Origin: an uncultured Paracoccaceae bacterium
GTDB taxonomy: Bacteria; Pseudomonadota; Alphaproteobacteria; Rhodobacterales; Rhodobacteraceae
Direction: 5' to 3'
Length of the DNA stretch: 41,826 bases
Assembly: GCA_947492585.1 (NCBI GenBank)
Contig: CANLND010000026.1
Coordinates: 1 to 41,826, forward strand
A model generated the notes under the pieces. It saw only the letters and a list, made by a program, of their open reading frames with translations, did no database searches and was not told the origin of the DNA. Positions 32,885 to 40,511 of the stretch are shown one piece after another (positions within the stretch are counted from its first letter, which is position 1; each line of letters starts with the position of its first letter). The position numbers and the translations under genes are program-made.

Positions 32885-33787
32885 ATGTTTATTTGGATCT
32901 TTGTCTCTCTCGCCGCTGCCAGTTTTCAAACCGTGCGGTTCATGCTTCAAAAGGTATTAAGCAACGTCTCGCTGTCGCCAGCCGGGGCCACGTTTTCCCG
33001 TTTTGTTTATTCAGCGCCGTTCATTTTGGCGGGGCTGTTTACATACCTATATGTCAGCGGCCAAAGCCTTCCGCCCTTATCCGCGACGTTCTGGGTCTAT
33101 GCTTCGGTTGGTGGATTGTCGCAAATACTGGCGACGGTCTGCGTCGTGGCCTTGTTCAAACAACGCAATTTTGCAGTGGGCATCACGTTTAAGAAAACCG
33201 AAGTCATTCAGACCGCATTGGTTGGACTGTTGGTGCTGGGCGATCAAATGAGCCTTGGCGCGTGGGGCGCTATTTTGATCGGGCTGAGCGCGGTACTGAT
33301 CCTGTCAAAGACACCCGGATCCGAGGGCGCCTGGTGGCAACATCTGACCAATCGGGCCTCACAGCTTGGACTGGGGTCGGGCGTGTTGTTTGCCTTTTCC
33401 GCTGTGGGATATCGGGGGGCGTCGTTACAGTTGGGCGATTTGGACGCGGCGTTTCGCGCGGGCGTCACACTGGGCATGGTGGTTTGCATGCAGACGCTGA
33501 TGATGCTGATCTGGCTCGGCCTGCGGGATCCGGGCGAAATTCGCCGCGTCTGGCAGGCGCGCCGGGTGGCGGTGTGGGTTGGGATGACCAGCATGGGCGG
33601 TTCGTTCTGCTGGTTCTGGGCTTTCAGCTTGCAAAACGCCGCCTACGTCAAGGCCGTGGGGCAGGCAGAGCTGTTGCTGTCTCTTCTGGCTTCGGTGCTG
33701 TTTTTTAAAGAAAAAATCACCCAACGCGAGGTCGTGGGGATGGGGCTTTTGGTTGTGTCGATCCTTGCCTTGGTGCTGACCATTTGA
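32885..33787 (+). CDS. EamA family (DMT superfamily) transporter
   Basis: A 300-residue inner-membrane protein with about ten transmembrane helices in two EamA halves (roughly 1-145 and 155-300). Family features include LSPAGATFSRFVYSAPFILA, the GITFKKTEVIQTALVGLLVL stretch at the end of the first half and AYVKAVGQAELLLSLLASV followed by FFKEKI near the end. DMT transporters export metabolites or amino acids; the substrate cannot be inferred. It starts 38 bp after the DUF2061 gene and may be co-transcribed with it. Confidence 0.88.
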   Translation: MFIWIFVSLAAASFQTVRFMLQKVLSNVSLSPAGATFSRFVYSAPFILAGLFTYLYVSGQSLPPLSATFWVYASVGGLSQILATVCVVALFKQRNFAVGITFKKTEVIQTALVGLLVLGDQMSLGAWGAILIGLSAVLILSKTPGSEGAWWQHLTNRASQLGLGSGVLFAFSAVGYRGASLQLGDLDAAFRAGVTLGMVVCMQTLMMLIWLGLRDPGEIRRVWQARRVAVWVGMTSMGGSFCWFWAFSLQNAAYVKAVGQAELLLSLLASVLFFKEKITQREVVGMGLLVVSILALVLTI

Positions 33788-33811
33788 TCCCCAAAGCCCC
33801 ATTAAACCGCG

Positions 33812-34534
33812 TTATGCGGCACCATAGAGACGCAAAAATAGGCTCTCGTCGTCATCGTTTCGGAAAAACGGCACACTTTCGGGGGGCGATAAATCGGGCA
33901 GACGCGCACCAATTTCGGCCAATACCACTTGTGTGATAAAGGGCAGATCATAGCTGCGCATCTGGCTGAGCGGCACCCATTGCAGATGCGACAGTTCATC
34001 GGACGCGTTTGAAAAATCATCCGGGTCGCTGACGATGGCTGCGGCATCAATCAGGAAAAACCGCGCATCAAACCGGCGGGGGCGTCCGGGGGGCGTGATG
34101 GCGCGAAACACAAACTGTAGCGCATCAGCTGCCGGTCGGTAGCCCTGCGCGGCAAAGCTTTGCCAGTCGGGGCCGGGAGCCGTTTCCCACGCGCCGGGGG
34201 TGCCAAGGATTTGGCCGGTTTCTTCCCACAACTCGCGAATGGCGGCCACAGCAAGCGCCAGCGCTAGGGCGGGATCGGAGTCTTCGCTCAGCTTGGCTTG
34301 CGTTGAGGCCAGCAACGGTTTTCCCAGCGTGACCGATGCGTCTTCGGCATCTACGGCACCACCGGGAAAGACAAATTTGTTGGGCATAAACGCAGCCTTT
34401 GCGCCGCGCTGGCCCATTAGTATTTTGGGGTCGTCCCCATCGGCATCGCGCACAACGATCACGGTGGCGGCATTGCGGATGGCGGTTTTATCCGGTTTGG
34501 GGGCTGGTTGGGCAGTGGAATCGGACGGTGTCAT
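33812..34534 (-). CDS. Nudix hydrolase
   Basis: A 240-residue Nudix protein. Nudix enzymes hydrolyse nucleoside diphosphates linked to other groups (CoA, ADP-ribose, NADH and others). FVFPGGAVDAED (55-66) and the catalytic AAIRELWEETGQIL (97-110) form the Nudix box, split by an insertion of about 30 residues, as in the NUDT19/RP2-like subgroup. ATG 34534 is chosen for GGGAGG four bases upstream. It lies 37 bp after the DUF983 gene on the same strand. Confidence 0.87.
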   Translation of the reverse strand: MTPSDSTAQPAPKPDKTAIRNAATVIVVRDADGDDPKILMGQRGAKAAFMPNKFVFPGGAVDAEDASVTLGKPLLASTQAKLSEDSDPALALALAVAAIRELWEETGQILGTPGAWETAPGPDWQSFAAQGYRPAADALQFVFRAITPPGRPRRFDARFFLIDAAAIVSDPDDFSNASDELSHLQWVPLSQMRSYDLPFITQVVLAEIGARLPDLSPPESVPFFRNDDDESLFLRLYGAA

Positions 34535-34571
34535 GGGGCCTCCCTGGTAGTGATGCCCCATAGGGCTGTAA

Positions 34572-34964
34572 TCAGGCGTCCTTGTCAAACCCGTGCATCT
34601 TGCGCGCCCATTGATATGCGATCACCATGCCCTTCATGCGGGGCAACAAAAGCAGCGAGGAAATGACACAGCCGAGACTAAAGACGGTGAAGGTGATCAT
34701 GGGGGCGGGTTGCCATTGGAAATAGACCACATGCATGATGGGGGCCATCAAATGCCCGACGATCAGGATGGTCAGATAGGCCGGACCGTCATCGGCGCGG
34801 GCTTTGGACAGGTCAAGATCACAGCTGTCGCAGGTGTCATTCACCTTGAGATAGGAATGTAGAACTTTGCCCTCTCCACAGCGCGGACATCTGCAACGCC
34901 AGCCTTTCAGCAGGGCAGGTTTGGTCGCGCGGTCGTCGGTCTGGTGGAGTGCGATATCAGACAT
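34572..34964 (-). CDS. DUF983 zinc-ribbon membrane protein
   Basis: A 130-residue DUF983 protein: a zinc-ribbon with two CxxC-type pairs (CRCPRCGEGK and CDSCDLD) followed by two hydrophobic helices (YLTILIVGHLMAPIMHVVYF and ITFTVFSLGCVISSLLLLP) and a short basic tail. Function is not known; the family is widespread in Alphaproteobacteria. Start 34964 (MSDIALHQ) fits the family length. Probably co-transcribed with the downstream Nudix gene. Confidence 0.85.
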   Translation of the reverse strand: MSDIALHQTDDRATKPALLKGWRCRCPRCGEGKVLHSYLKVNDTCDSCDLDLSKARADDGPAYLTILIVGHLMAPIMHVVYFQWQPAPMITFTVFSLGCVISSLLLLPRMKGMVIAYQWARKMHGFDKDA

Positions 34965-35161
34965 ATCAGATGTTCCTAGCTGTTTCGACGTATGTGGACC
35001 ACTTGTGCCACGGGGGGAAGGGGGCAGATTGACACTGCGGCGGCATGCCACAACGAGGCAAGCAGAAAAAAGTTGAAATTTCTTCGACGGAACCCGCGTG
35101 CCGATGCGTTTCTTCTATGCATCAGGCAGCGACGGGCTGCCGCAGTCACAGGAGACGGGCA

Positions 35162-35638
35162 ATGAACAAGGTGAAACTGATCGCAGTGCTGGCAACGGCG
35201 ACGGGAATTGTTGCGGCGGGCGCGGTGGTGGCAAAGCCGGGCAAAATGGGCGGCCTTGGCCTGCCGTTTGAACAGATTGACACCGACGGCAATGGAGAGC
35301 TGTCGAAGGCCGAGCTGTCTGCCATAAAAGACGTACGTTTTGCCGCCGCGGACGGCAATGGAGATGGCAAGCTGAGCCTGGAGGAAATGCAGTCCCATGG
35401 GGCCGAGCGAGCGTCGAAGCGGGCCGAAAAGATGATTGAACGGCTGGACGCCGATGGCGACGGCCAGTTAAGTTTGACTGAGCTGCCCCAGCGCAGTCGC
35501 GAGGGGCGGATGTTTGCCCGTTTGGATGCGGATCAAAGTGGTGGCATTTCCAAAGAAGAGTTTGAAGAGGCGCGCAAACATCGCGGGCATAAGCGGCGGC
35601 ACAGTTCTGGCGACACAGGCGAATCAGAACAGAACTGA
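35162..35638 (+). CDS. Exported EF-hand calcium-binding protein
   Basis: A 158-residue protein with a signal peptide (VKLIAVLATATGIVAAGAVVA) and four EF-hand loops: DTDGNGELSKAE (40-51), DGNGDGKLSLEE (64-75), DADGDGQLSLTE (96-107) and DADQSGGISKEE (122-133). All carry the acidic ligands at positions 1, 3 and 12 or close equivalents, so Ca2+ binding in the periplasm is likely. The C-terminus is basic (KHRGHKRRH). GGAG lies seven bases before the start. The sigma factor gene begins about 66 bp downstream, suggesting a shared unit. Confidence 0.88.
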   Translation: MNKVKLIAVLATATGIVAAGAVVAKPGKMGGLGLPFEQIDTDGNGELSKAELSAIKDVRFAAADGNGDGKLSLEEMQSHGAERASKRAEKMIERLDADGDGQLSLTELPQRSREGRMFARLDADQSGGISKEEFEEARKHRGHKRRHSSGDTGESEQN

Positions 35639-35704
35639 CCAATTCCGGTGGTCCATGACACGCAAACCTTTCATCGGTGCTCCCCGCCTGCGGGGGCATC
35701 ATCT

Positions 35705-36301
35705 ATGATGACGCAGACAGGCAAAGCTGGGACAGGCGTGCTGGGAGATGATGCGCTGTTGGTGCTGTTTGCCAACGGGGATCCCGGCGCGGCGTCTGAG
35801 CTGACGGCGCGGTTGGCACCGCGCGCGCTGGGGGTGGCGTTGCGGGTGCTGGGCAATCGGGCCGAGGCCGAGGATGTGACGCAGGAGGCCATGATGCGCC
35901 TGTGGCGCATGGCCCCCAATTGGCAACCGGGGCAGGCGCAGGTCTCGACCTGGATGTACCGGGTGGTGATGAACCTGTGCATCGATCTCAAACGGCGCCA
36001 GCGCGGCGGGCATCTGGATTTGGACGCGGTACCAGAACCCCAAGATGAGGCGCGCGACGCGGTGCAACAGTTGCAAGACGCCGCCCGGTACGATGCATTG
36101 CAGGAGGCGTTGATGCAGTTGCCTCCGCGCCAGCGACAGGCGGTGGTTCTGCGCCACATAGAAGATTTGTCCAATCCCGACATCGGGCAAATTATGGACA
36201 TCAGCGTCGAAGCGGTTGAAAGCCTGACATCACGCGGCAAGCGTGCGCTGGCCAAGGCTTTGGCAGATCGGCGCGCAGATTTGGGGTACACAGATGGATG
36301 A
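35705..36301 (+). CDS. ECF-type RNA polymerase sigma factor
   Basis: A 198-residue sigma-70 family factor with region 2 (LRVLGNRAEAEDVTQEAMMR, TWMYRVVMNLCIDLKRR) and region 4 (LMQLPPRQRQAVVLRHIEDL, DISVEAVESLTSRGKRAL), and no region 1.1 or 3, so it is an extracytoplasmic-function type. Two Met codons at 35705 and 35708 are possible starts. Its stop overlaps the start of the next gene (ATGGATGA), implying translational coupling with that probable anti-sigma factor. Confidence 0.9.
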   Translation: MMTQTGKAGTGVLGDDALLVLFANGDPGAASELTARLAPRALGVALRVLGNRAEAEDVTQEAMMRLWRMAPNWQPGQAQVSTWMYRVVMNLCIDLKRRQRGGHLDLDAVPEPQDEARDAVQQLQDAARYDALQEALMQLPPRQRQAVVLRHIEDLSNPDIGQIMDISVEAVESLTSRGKRALAKALADRRADLGYTDG

Positions 36302-36680
36302 CAAAGACACATCTATAGCGGATCTGGAGGCTTTGCTGACCTCGGCCCGGACCGCGCCACCGGCGACGGTGCCTGAGGCGTTGACTCAGACAATCCTGTC
36401 CGATGCGGCCCAGATTCAGAAAGAATTTCAGATGGTCGCCGAGGTCGGGGCTGTTGGGGGGGCTGCGCCCGAGCTGTGGCGGGGTCTTATGGATGCTCTG
36501 GGTGGCTGGTTCGGGGTGAGCGGACTGGCAGCGGCCAGCCTTGTTGGGGTGTGGATGGGCGTTGCCCCGCCCGAATTTTTACCGGACCCGGTGTCGCTGG
36601 CGTCCTCAATGTCATCTGAGGCCTTGCTGCCTTTGGACAGTTTTGATCTGGCCGACGTACTGGCCGAGGAGGTGCAATGA
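36294..36680 (+). CDS. Probable membrane-anchored anti-sigma factor
   Basis: A 128-residue protein I do not recognise by family. The N-terminal half is acidic and helical (MDDKDTSIADLEALLTSA), followed by one hydrophobic segment at about 72-92 (WFGVSGLAAASLVGVWMGVA) and a short, probably periplasmic, acidic tail (FDLADVLAEEVQ). It overlaps the sigma gene by eight bases and the next gene by four. Position, topology and size fit an anti-sigma factor without the zinc (HxxxCxxC) motif; this is inference from context. Confidence 0.6.
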   Translation: MDDKDTSIADLEALLTSARTAPPATVPEALTQTILSDAAQIQKEFQMVAEVGAVGGAAPELWRGLMDALGGWFGVSGLAAASLVGVWMGVAPPEFLPDPVSLASSMSSEALLPLDSFDLADVLAEEVQ

Positions 36681-37150
36681 GCACTGAGACATCCCGAAAA
36701 ACCAAACCCTGGCTGCGCGTTGTGCTTGGCCTGTCGCTGGCCTTGAATCTGGTGGTGGTTGGAATTGCGGTGGGCGCGACCTATCGCATGTCTGGCAAAC
36801 ATCGGGGGTGGGACCGGCCCCCGGCGTCATTTGGGGTGATGTTGTTTCGTGATCTGGACCGGCAGACCCGACGGGATCTGCGACGTTCGGCTGAGGGGGA
36901 TCACAGGGATTTCCATGCCCGCCGCAAGGCGGAGGCCGAGGCGCTGGCTGCGGCGTTGCGGGCGACGCCATTTGATCCCACGGTGGTCGCAGATCTGTTG
37001 AATGCTCAGGTGATGACCCGGCAGGCATTTCAGGAGCGAGTACAAACGGCATGGCTGGAGAAAATCACTGAAATGAGTGACGCCGAGCGCGCCGAAATCG
37101 CCACGCGGATGGTCAAGGGCGGGGCATGGCGCAAACCGCCAAAACCCTAA
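36677..37150 (+). CDS. CpxP/heavy-metal-sensor-like periplasmic protein
   Basis: A 157-residue protein with one N-terminal membrane anchor (LRVVLGLSLALNLVVVGIAVG) and a helical, charged periplasmic domain (RDLDRQTRRDLRRSAEGDHR, RRKAEAEALAAALRATPFDP) resembling the periplasmic heavy metal sensor/Metal_resist family related to CpxP and ZraP. It has few His and no Cys, so metal binding is not obvious. It is the last gene of the sigma factor unit (four-base overlap with the gene before) and might act as a stress sensor of that sigma system. Confidence 0.75.
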   Translation: MSTETSRKTKPWLRVVLGLSLALNLVVVGIAVGATYRMSGKHRGWDRPPASFGVMLFRDLDRQTRRDLRRSAEGDHRDFHARRKAEAEALAAALRATPFDPTVVADLLNAQVMTRQAFQERVQTAWLEKITEMSDAERAEIATRMVKGGAWRKPPKP

Positions 37151-37162
37151 AGGGGGATGGTG

Positions 37163-38572
37163 TCAGGCTGCAACCGGGCTGGAGGTGTCAAGGTTCACTT
37201 GATTGCGTCCTGCGTTTTTGGCGGTGTACAGCGCGCGGTCCGCGTTTGAAATCAGGGCTGCGGCGTCAGGGGTTTCGGCGCCGTCGCCCGCCGTGCCGCC
37301 GCCGATAACGGCGCCGATGCTTACGGTCATCTGGATTGGTGTATCGATGCCCGTGATCCAAAAGGACCGACCGTTGATTGCCTCACAAAAGGCGGCGGCG
37401 GCCTGTGCTGCCGCGATGGCATCGGTGTCGGGCAGAACCATCATGAATTCTTCGCCGCCAATCCGCGCCAGCAGGTCCTGTGGCCGGGTCAGCGCCGCAA
37501 GTCGTTTTGCGGTCTCGACCAGAACGGCATCCCCCACGGGATGGCCGTATTTGTCATTGATGCGTTTGAAGTGATCGAGGTCCGCCAGCAGGACCGCAAA
37601 GGGTGTGCCGCTTTCGAGGGCCTGCGCGCGGGTGCGTTCCAAAAAGGGTTTGGCATAGCGGCGATTGTGCAGGCCGGTCATGGGATCTTCGACCGATGCG
37701 CGCAAACCTTTGCGCAAGGTGGCGCGCAGACGATCGTCGCGACGTTTTTGATTTAACAAGGTGGCCACCCTCAGAGCCAGCTCAGCGGCGTTGAACCCGG
37801 ATTGCAAGATGTCATGGGCGCCGCGATCCAGCGCCTCGGCGGTCATTTCGGGCGAAAGTGCATCTGGCACTGCAATCAAGATCGAGTGGCGCGTGGTCGC
37901 CCGGGCCCGTAGATCCGCGATCAACCGCAGGCCCAATCCATAGGTGTCGGTGTTCAGTTCAATCAAAATCACATCCGGCACCGGTTCTGTCATCAAACCG
38001 CTGACATCGTGCAGCGGAAACGGGACAAGATGCGCGGGGCATCGCTTTTGCAGCTGCGTGATCCAGGATGTGGCGGTTGCGGGCTGCGCTGTGACCAGAG
38101 CAATGCGCGCGTCACGGGTGTCTTCGATGCTGGTGGTGTCGGTGTAGGGCAGGACAAAGGCCTGACAGGCGTCGCGCTGAAGCTGCAATTCGTCCTTGGA
38201 GCTGCGCGCACGCAGCAGGCTGCGAATGCGGGCTTGGAGGATCAGGTCATCAATGGGCAGGCACAGAACGTCGTCAACGCCGGTGCGCAGCGCCCGCAAT
38301 CTGGCCTCCTGGCAAACCGATGTGAGCGTGGCAATCACCGGGATTTCCGCCAGCGCCGGGTCCAGCCGCATGTCCAGTTTCAATGTTTGGGCGGTGCCGT
38401 CGGGCAGATCCAGTGCGGTGAGCACAAGATCAGGTGCGGCCTGCGCCATCGCCGCACGCGCGGCGTTCAGGCTTTCGACCAGCACCACATCAAAATAGGC
38501 GGCTGCCAGCTGCACCTTGAGCAGGATCCGATTGGTCGCCACACCATCTATAACGAGGATTGTGCCCTGCAC
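37163..38572 (-). CDS. pleD: PleD-like diguanylate cyclase with degenerate receiver domains
   Basis: A 469-residue protein with PleD layout: two receiver-like domains (about 3-120 and 155-275) and a GGDEF domain (about 290-465). The cyclase site is intact as GGEEF (372-376) with DLDHFKRINDKYGH upstream, and the inhibitory site RxxD is present (RPQD, 363-366). Both receivers look unable to accept phosphate: the expected Asp is Ala53 in the first (DLVLTALDLP) and Glu205 in the second (DVILIELN), and the acidic pair near residue 9 is Asp-Gly. Starts with GTG; AAAGG lies eight bases upstream. c-di-GMP made here would affect attachment or motility. Confidence 0.88.
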   Translation of the reverse strand: MQGTILVIDGVATNRILLKVQLAAAYFDVVLVESLNAARAAMAQAAPDLVLTALDLPDGTAQTLKLDMRLDPALAEIPVIATLTSVCQEARLRALRTGVDDVLCLPIDDLILQARIRSLLRARSSKDELQLQRDACQAFVLPYTDTTSIEDTRDARIALVTAQPATATSWITQLQKRCPAHLVPFPLHDVSGLMTEPVPDVILIELNTDTYGLGLRLIADLRARATTRHSILIAVPDALSPEMTAEALDRGAHDILQSGFNAAELALRVATLLNQKRRDDRLRATLRKGLRASVEDPMTGLHNRRYAKPFLERTRAQALESGTPFAVLLADLDHFKRINDKYGHPVGDAVLVETAKRLAALTRPQDLLARIGGEEFMMVLPDTDAIAAAQAAAAFCEAINGRSFWITGIDTPIQMTVSIGAVIGGGTAGDGAETPDAAALISNADRALYTAKNAGRNQVNLDTSSPVAA

Positions 38573-38666
38573 CTTGTTAACCTTTCAACACTTGCAATCT
38601 CGTACGTCTGAGTCTTTATGACACTGGTTAACAAACCATTTCCCTATCTCTTAAAATTGTCGTGAC

Positions 38667-38951
38667 ATGCAGATATCCGCTGATACCGCTGAAACATTTG
38701 CCCTTAGGGTTTTAGCCTGGCTGGTGGGCAACGATGAATTGCTGCCGGTGTTTCTGGGCGCCAGTGGTGCCAATGAGGCCGACCTGCGGGCCCGTGCGGC
38801 GGAGCCTGAGTTCCTAGGCTCGGTTCTTGATTTTCTAACGATGGACGACACTTGGGTGGTGCAGTGCTGTGATGTGCTGGGGGTCGGCTATGAATTGCCG
38901 ATGCAGGCACGTCAGATGCTCCCGGGGGGTGATCAGGTCCATTGGACCTGA
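38667..38951 (+). CDS. DUF3572 protein
   Basis: A 94-residue acidic helical protein of the DUF3572 family, found in many Alphaproteobacteria; the segments ETFALRVLAWLVGNDELLPV, FLGASGANEADLRARAAEPE and DDTWVVQCCDVLG match the family pattern. Function is not known. It is divergent from the pleD-like gene; the 94-bp gap holds TTAAC half-sites (CtrA-like) but no full site. The HAD phosphatase gene follows after 37 bp. Confidence 0.75.
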   Translation: MQISADTAETFALRVLAWLVGNDELLPVFLGASGANEADLRARAAEPEFLGSVLDFLTMDDTWVVQCCDVLGVGYELPMQARQMLPGGDQVHWT

Positions 38952-38988
38952 TACAGACGCGGCTGCCGCCCCATTCAAAGGAAAGTTG

Positions 38989-39696
38989 ATGCCTATAGAC
39001 GCCTTGCTGTTTGATAAGGACGGAACGCTGTTTGATTTTGCCGCGACCTGGAACAGCTGGTCGTCAAATCTGATTCGCGCCCTGGCTGACGGGCAGGGGG
39101 AGCTTGCGCAGACGTTGGCGCAAGTGCTGCGATTTGATCTCGCAGCTGAAGTCTTTCATCCCGACAGTTTTGTGATCGCAGGAACCAACGCCGAGGTCGC
39201 GGCTGCACTGTGCCCGCATCTGCCCGCGTGGTCAGCGGCTGAGCTTGCGCAGTTTCTGGAGGAAAGCGCGGCAGAGGCACCCGTGGTGGAGGCCGTCCCC
39301 TTGGCCGCGTTTTTGGATGGCTTGCGGGCGCAAGGACTGGTGTTGGGGGTGGTGACCAATGATTCCGAGGCCTCGGCGTTTCAGCAATTGGATGCGGTCG
39401 GCGTGCGGGACCGGTTTGCGTTTGTTGCGGGATACGACAGCGGGTACGGGGCGAAACCGAATCCCGAGCCGCTGCTGGCGTTTTGCGCGGCGACAGGGGT
39501 GGCGCCAGGGCATTGTGCCATGGTGGGCGACAGCACCCATGACTTGCAGGCGGGGCGCGCGGCGGGGATGAAACGCATCGCCGTTTTGACGGGCCCTGCA
39601 CAACGCAGGGATCTGATGCCCTATGCGGATGTGGTGCTGCCGAATATTGGCGAAATCCCTAGGTGGATGGCGCAAATGACAGAGAATTCCCCTTGA
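38989..39696 (+). CDS. HAD family phosphatase (phosphoglycolate phosphatase-like)
   Basis: A 235-residue HAD hydrolase. Motif I is ALLFDKDGTLFDF (with the nucleophile Asp and acid Asp), motif II VVTNDS, motif III Lys in GAKPNPEP, and motif IV MVGDSTHDLQAG. A cap domain sits between motifs I and II, as in Gph-type phosphoglycolate phosphatases; the real substrate could differ. The start at 38989 has AAAGGAAAG close upstream. Likely in one unit with DUF3572. Confidence 0.88.
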   Translation: MPIDALLFDKDGTLFDFAATWNSWSSNLIRALADGQGELAQTLAQVLRFDLAAEVFHPDSFVIAGTNAEVAAALCPHLPAWSAAELAQFLEESAAEAPVVEAVPLAAFLDGLRAQGLVLGVVTNDSEASAFQQLDAVGVRDRFAFVAGYDSGYGAKPNPEPLLAFCAATGVAPGHCAMVGDSTHDLQAGRAAGMKRIAVLTGPAQRRDLMPYADVVLPNIGEIPRWMAQMTENSP

Positions 39697-39738
39697 ACGA
39701 AAGGGGTTAGCGCATCCAAAATGGGCGTGTAACCAGTG

Positions 39739-39796
39739 CGATGTGAAATCGTCTGGTCTGGCTCCTTGGATGGAACAGACTGGCGATTTCACATCG
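39739..39796. repeat. Long imperfect inverted repeat between the HAD and H-NOX genes
   Basis: CGATGTGAAATCG (39739-39751) pairs perfectly with CGATTTCACATCG (39784-39796). As RNA the stem continues inward after one bulged base for eight more pairs (CTGGTCTG at 39753-39760 with CAGACTGG at 39776-39783, two being G-U), leaving a 15-base loop. The right arm is followed by TTGTTTGTTTG on the plus strand, so it may terminate the HAD unit, or it may regulate the H-NOX operon. Confidence 0.7.
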
Positions 39797-39923
39797 TTGT
39801 TTGTTTGCGGGGGAGGAGACCTCGTTACAGTATCTCTGCGAAAGCATCGAGAGTTTTAATTGTTGGCCCTTTGTTAATGAAGGCACGCCAATAATGGTTC
39901 AAAGAGTAACAAGGGGCCAGGCA

Positions 39924-40511
39924 ATGCACGGTCTGATCAACACTGCCATTCAGGCATTTGTCACAAGCACGCACGGCGAAGATCGCTGGAAAGACGTGAT
40001 GGAGCACGCTGGACTTGGATTCACTGAATTTGAGGCCATGTTGATTTATCCAGAAGAGCAATCAGCCAAGCTGCTGGTTGCATTGGAAACTGTGCTGGGT
40101 CGCCCGTTGGTCGAAACATTGGAAGATATGGGAACCTTTCTGGTGTCCAACCCTCGGGCCGAGGCGCTGCGACGTTTGCTGCGATTTGGCGGGGTGAACT
40201 ATATGGAATTCCTGCATTCGTTGGATGATTTGCCCGATCGCGCACGGCTTGCGGTGTCTGATCTGCAATTGCCGGGGCTGGAGCTGGTTGAGCAGGCGCC
40301 GGGGCAATTTGATTTGTATTGTCAGGATGGCCTGCCCGGCTATTCCAGTGTCATGATGGGGATCTTGCGCGCTATGGCGGATGACTACGGGGATCTGGTG
40401 ATGCTGGAGCACACTGGCAGCCGGGAAGGCGCAGAAATTATCTCTGTTTCATTGGTTGAAGTGCAATTCGCCGAAGGGCGCGCATTTGATTTGGGAGGGC
40501 ACTCGTTATGA
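39924..40511 (+). CDS. H-NOX (heme NO/O2-binding) domain protein lacking the canonical heme His
   Basis: A 195-residue single-domain protein of the HNOB/H-NOX family, the NO sensor domain of soluble guanylate cyclase. MHGLINTAIQAFVTSTHGED is the classical family N-terminus and fixes the start (AAGGGG upstream). The C-terminal half has LLRFGGVNYMEFLHSLDDLP and the MLEHTGSREGAEIISVSLVE sheet. By alignment from memory with known H-NOX proteins, the axial His (103-105) is Pro104 and the YxSxR motif is degenerate (YCQDG, 132-136). His98 is a possible substitute ligand. The stop overlaps the next gene's start by four bases, so the partner cyclase is made in step. Confidence 0.82.
   Translation: MHGLINTAIQAFVTSTHGEDRWKDVMEHAGLGFTEFEAMLIYPEEQSAKLLVALETVLGRPLVETLEDMGTFLVSNPRAEALRRLLRFGGVNYMEFLHSLDDLPDRARLAVSDLQLPGLELVEQAPGQFDLYCQDGLPGYSSVMMGILRAMADDYGDLVMLEHTGSREGAEIISVSLVEVQFAEGRAFDLGGHSL

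Noticed and set aside
38573-38666. CtrA-binding site between pleD and the DUF3572 gene
   Set aside because: TTAAC half-sites occur, but no pair with the TTAA-N7-TTAA spacing was found.
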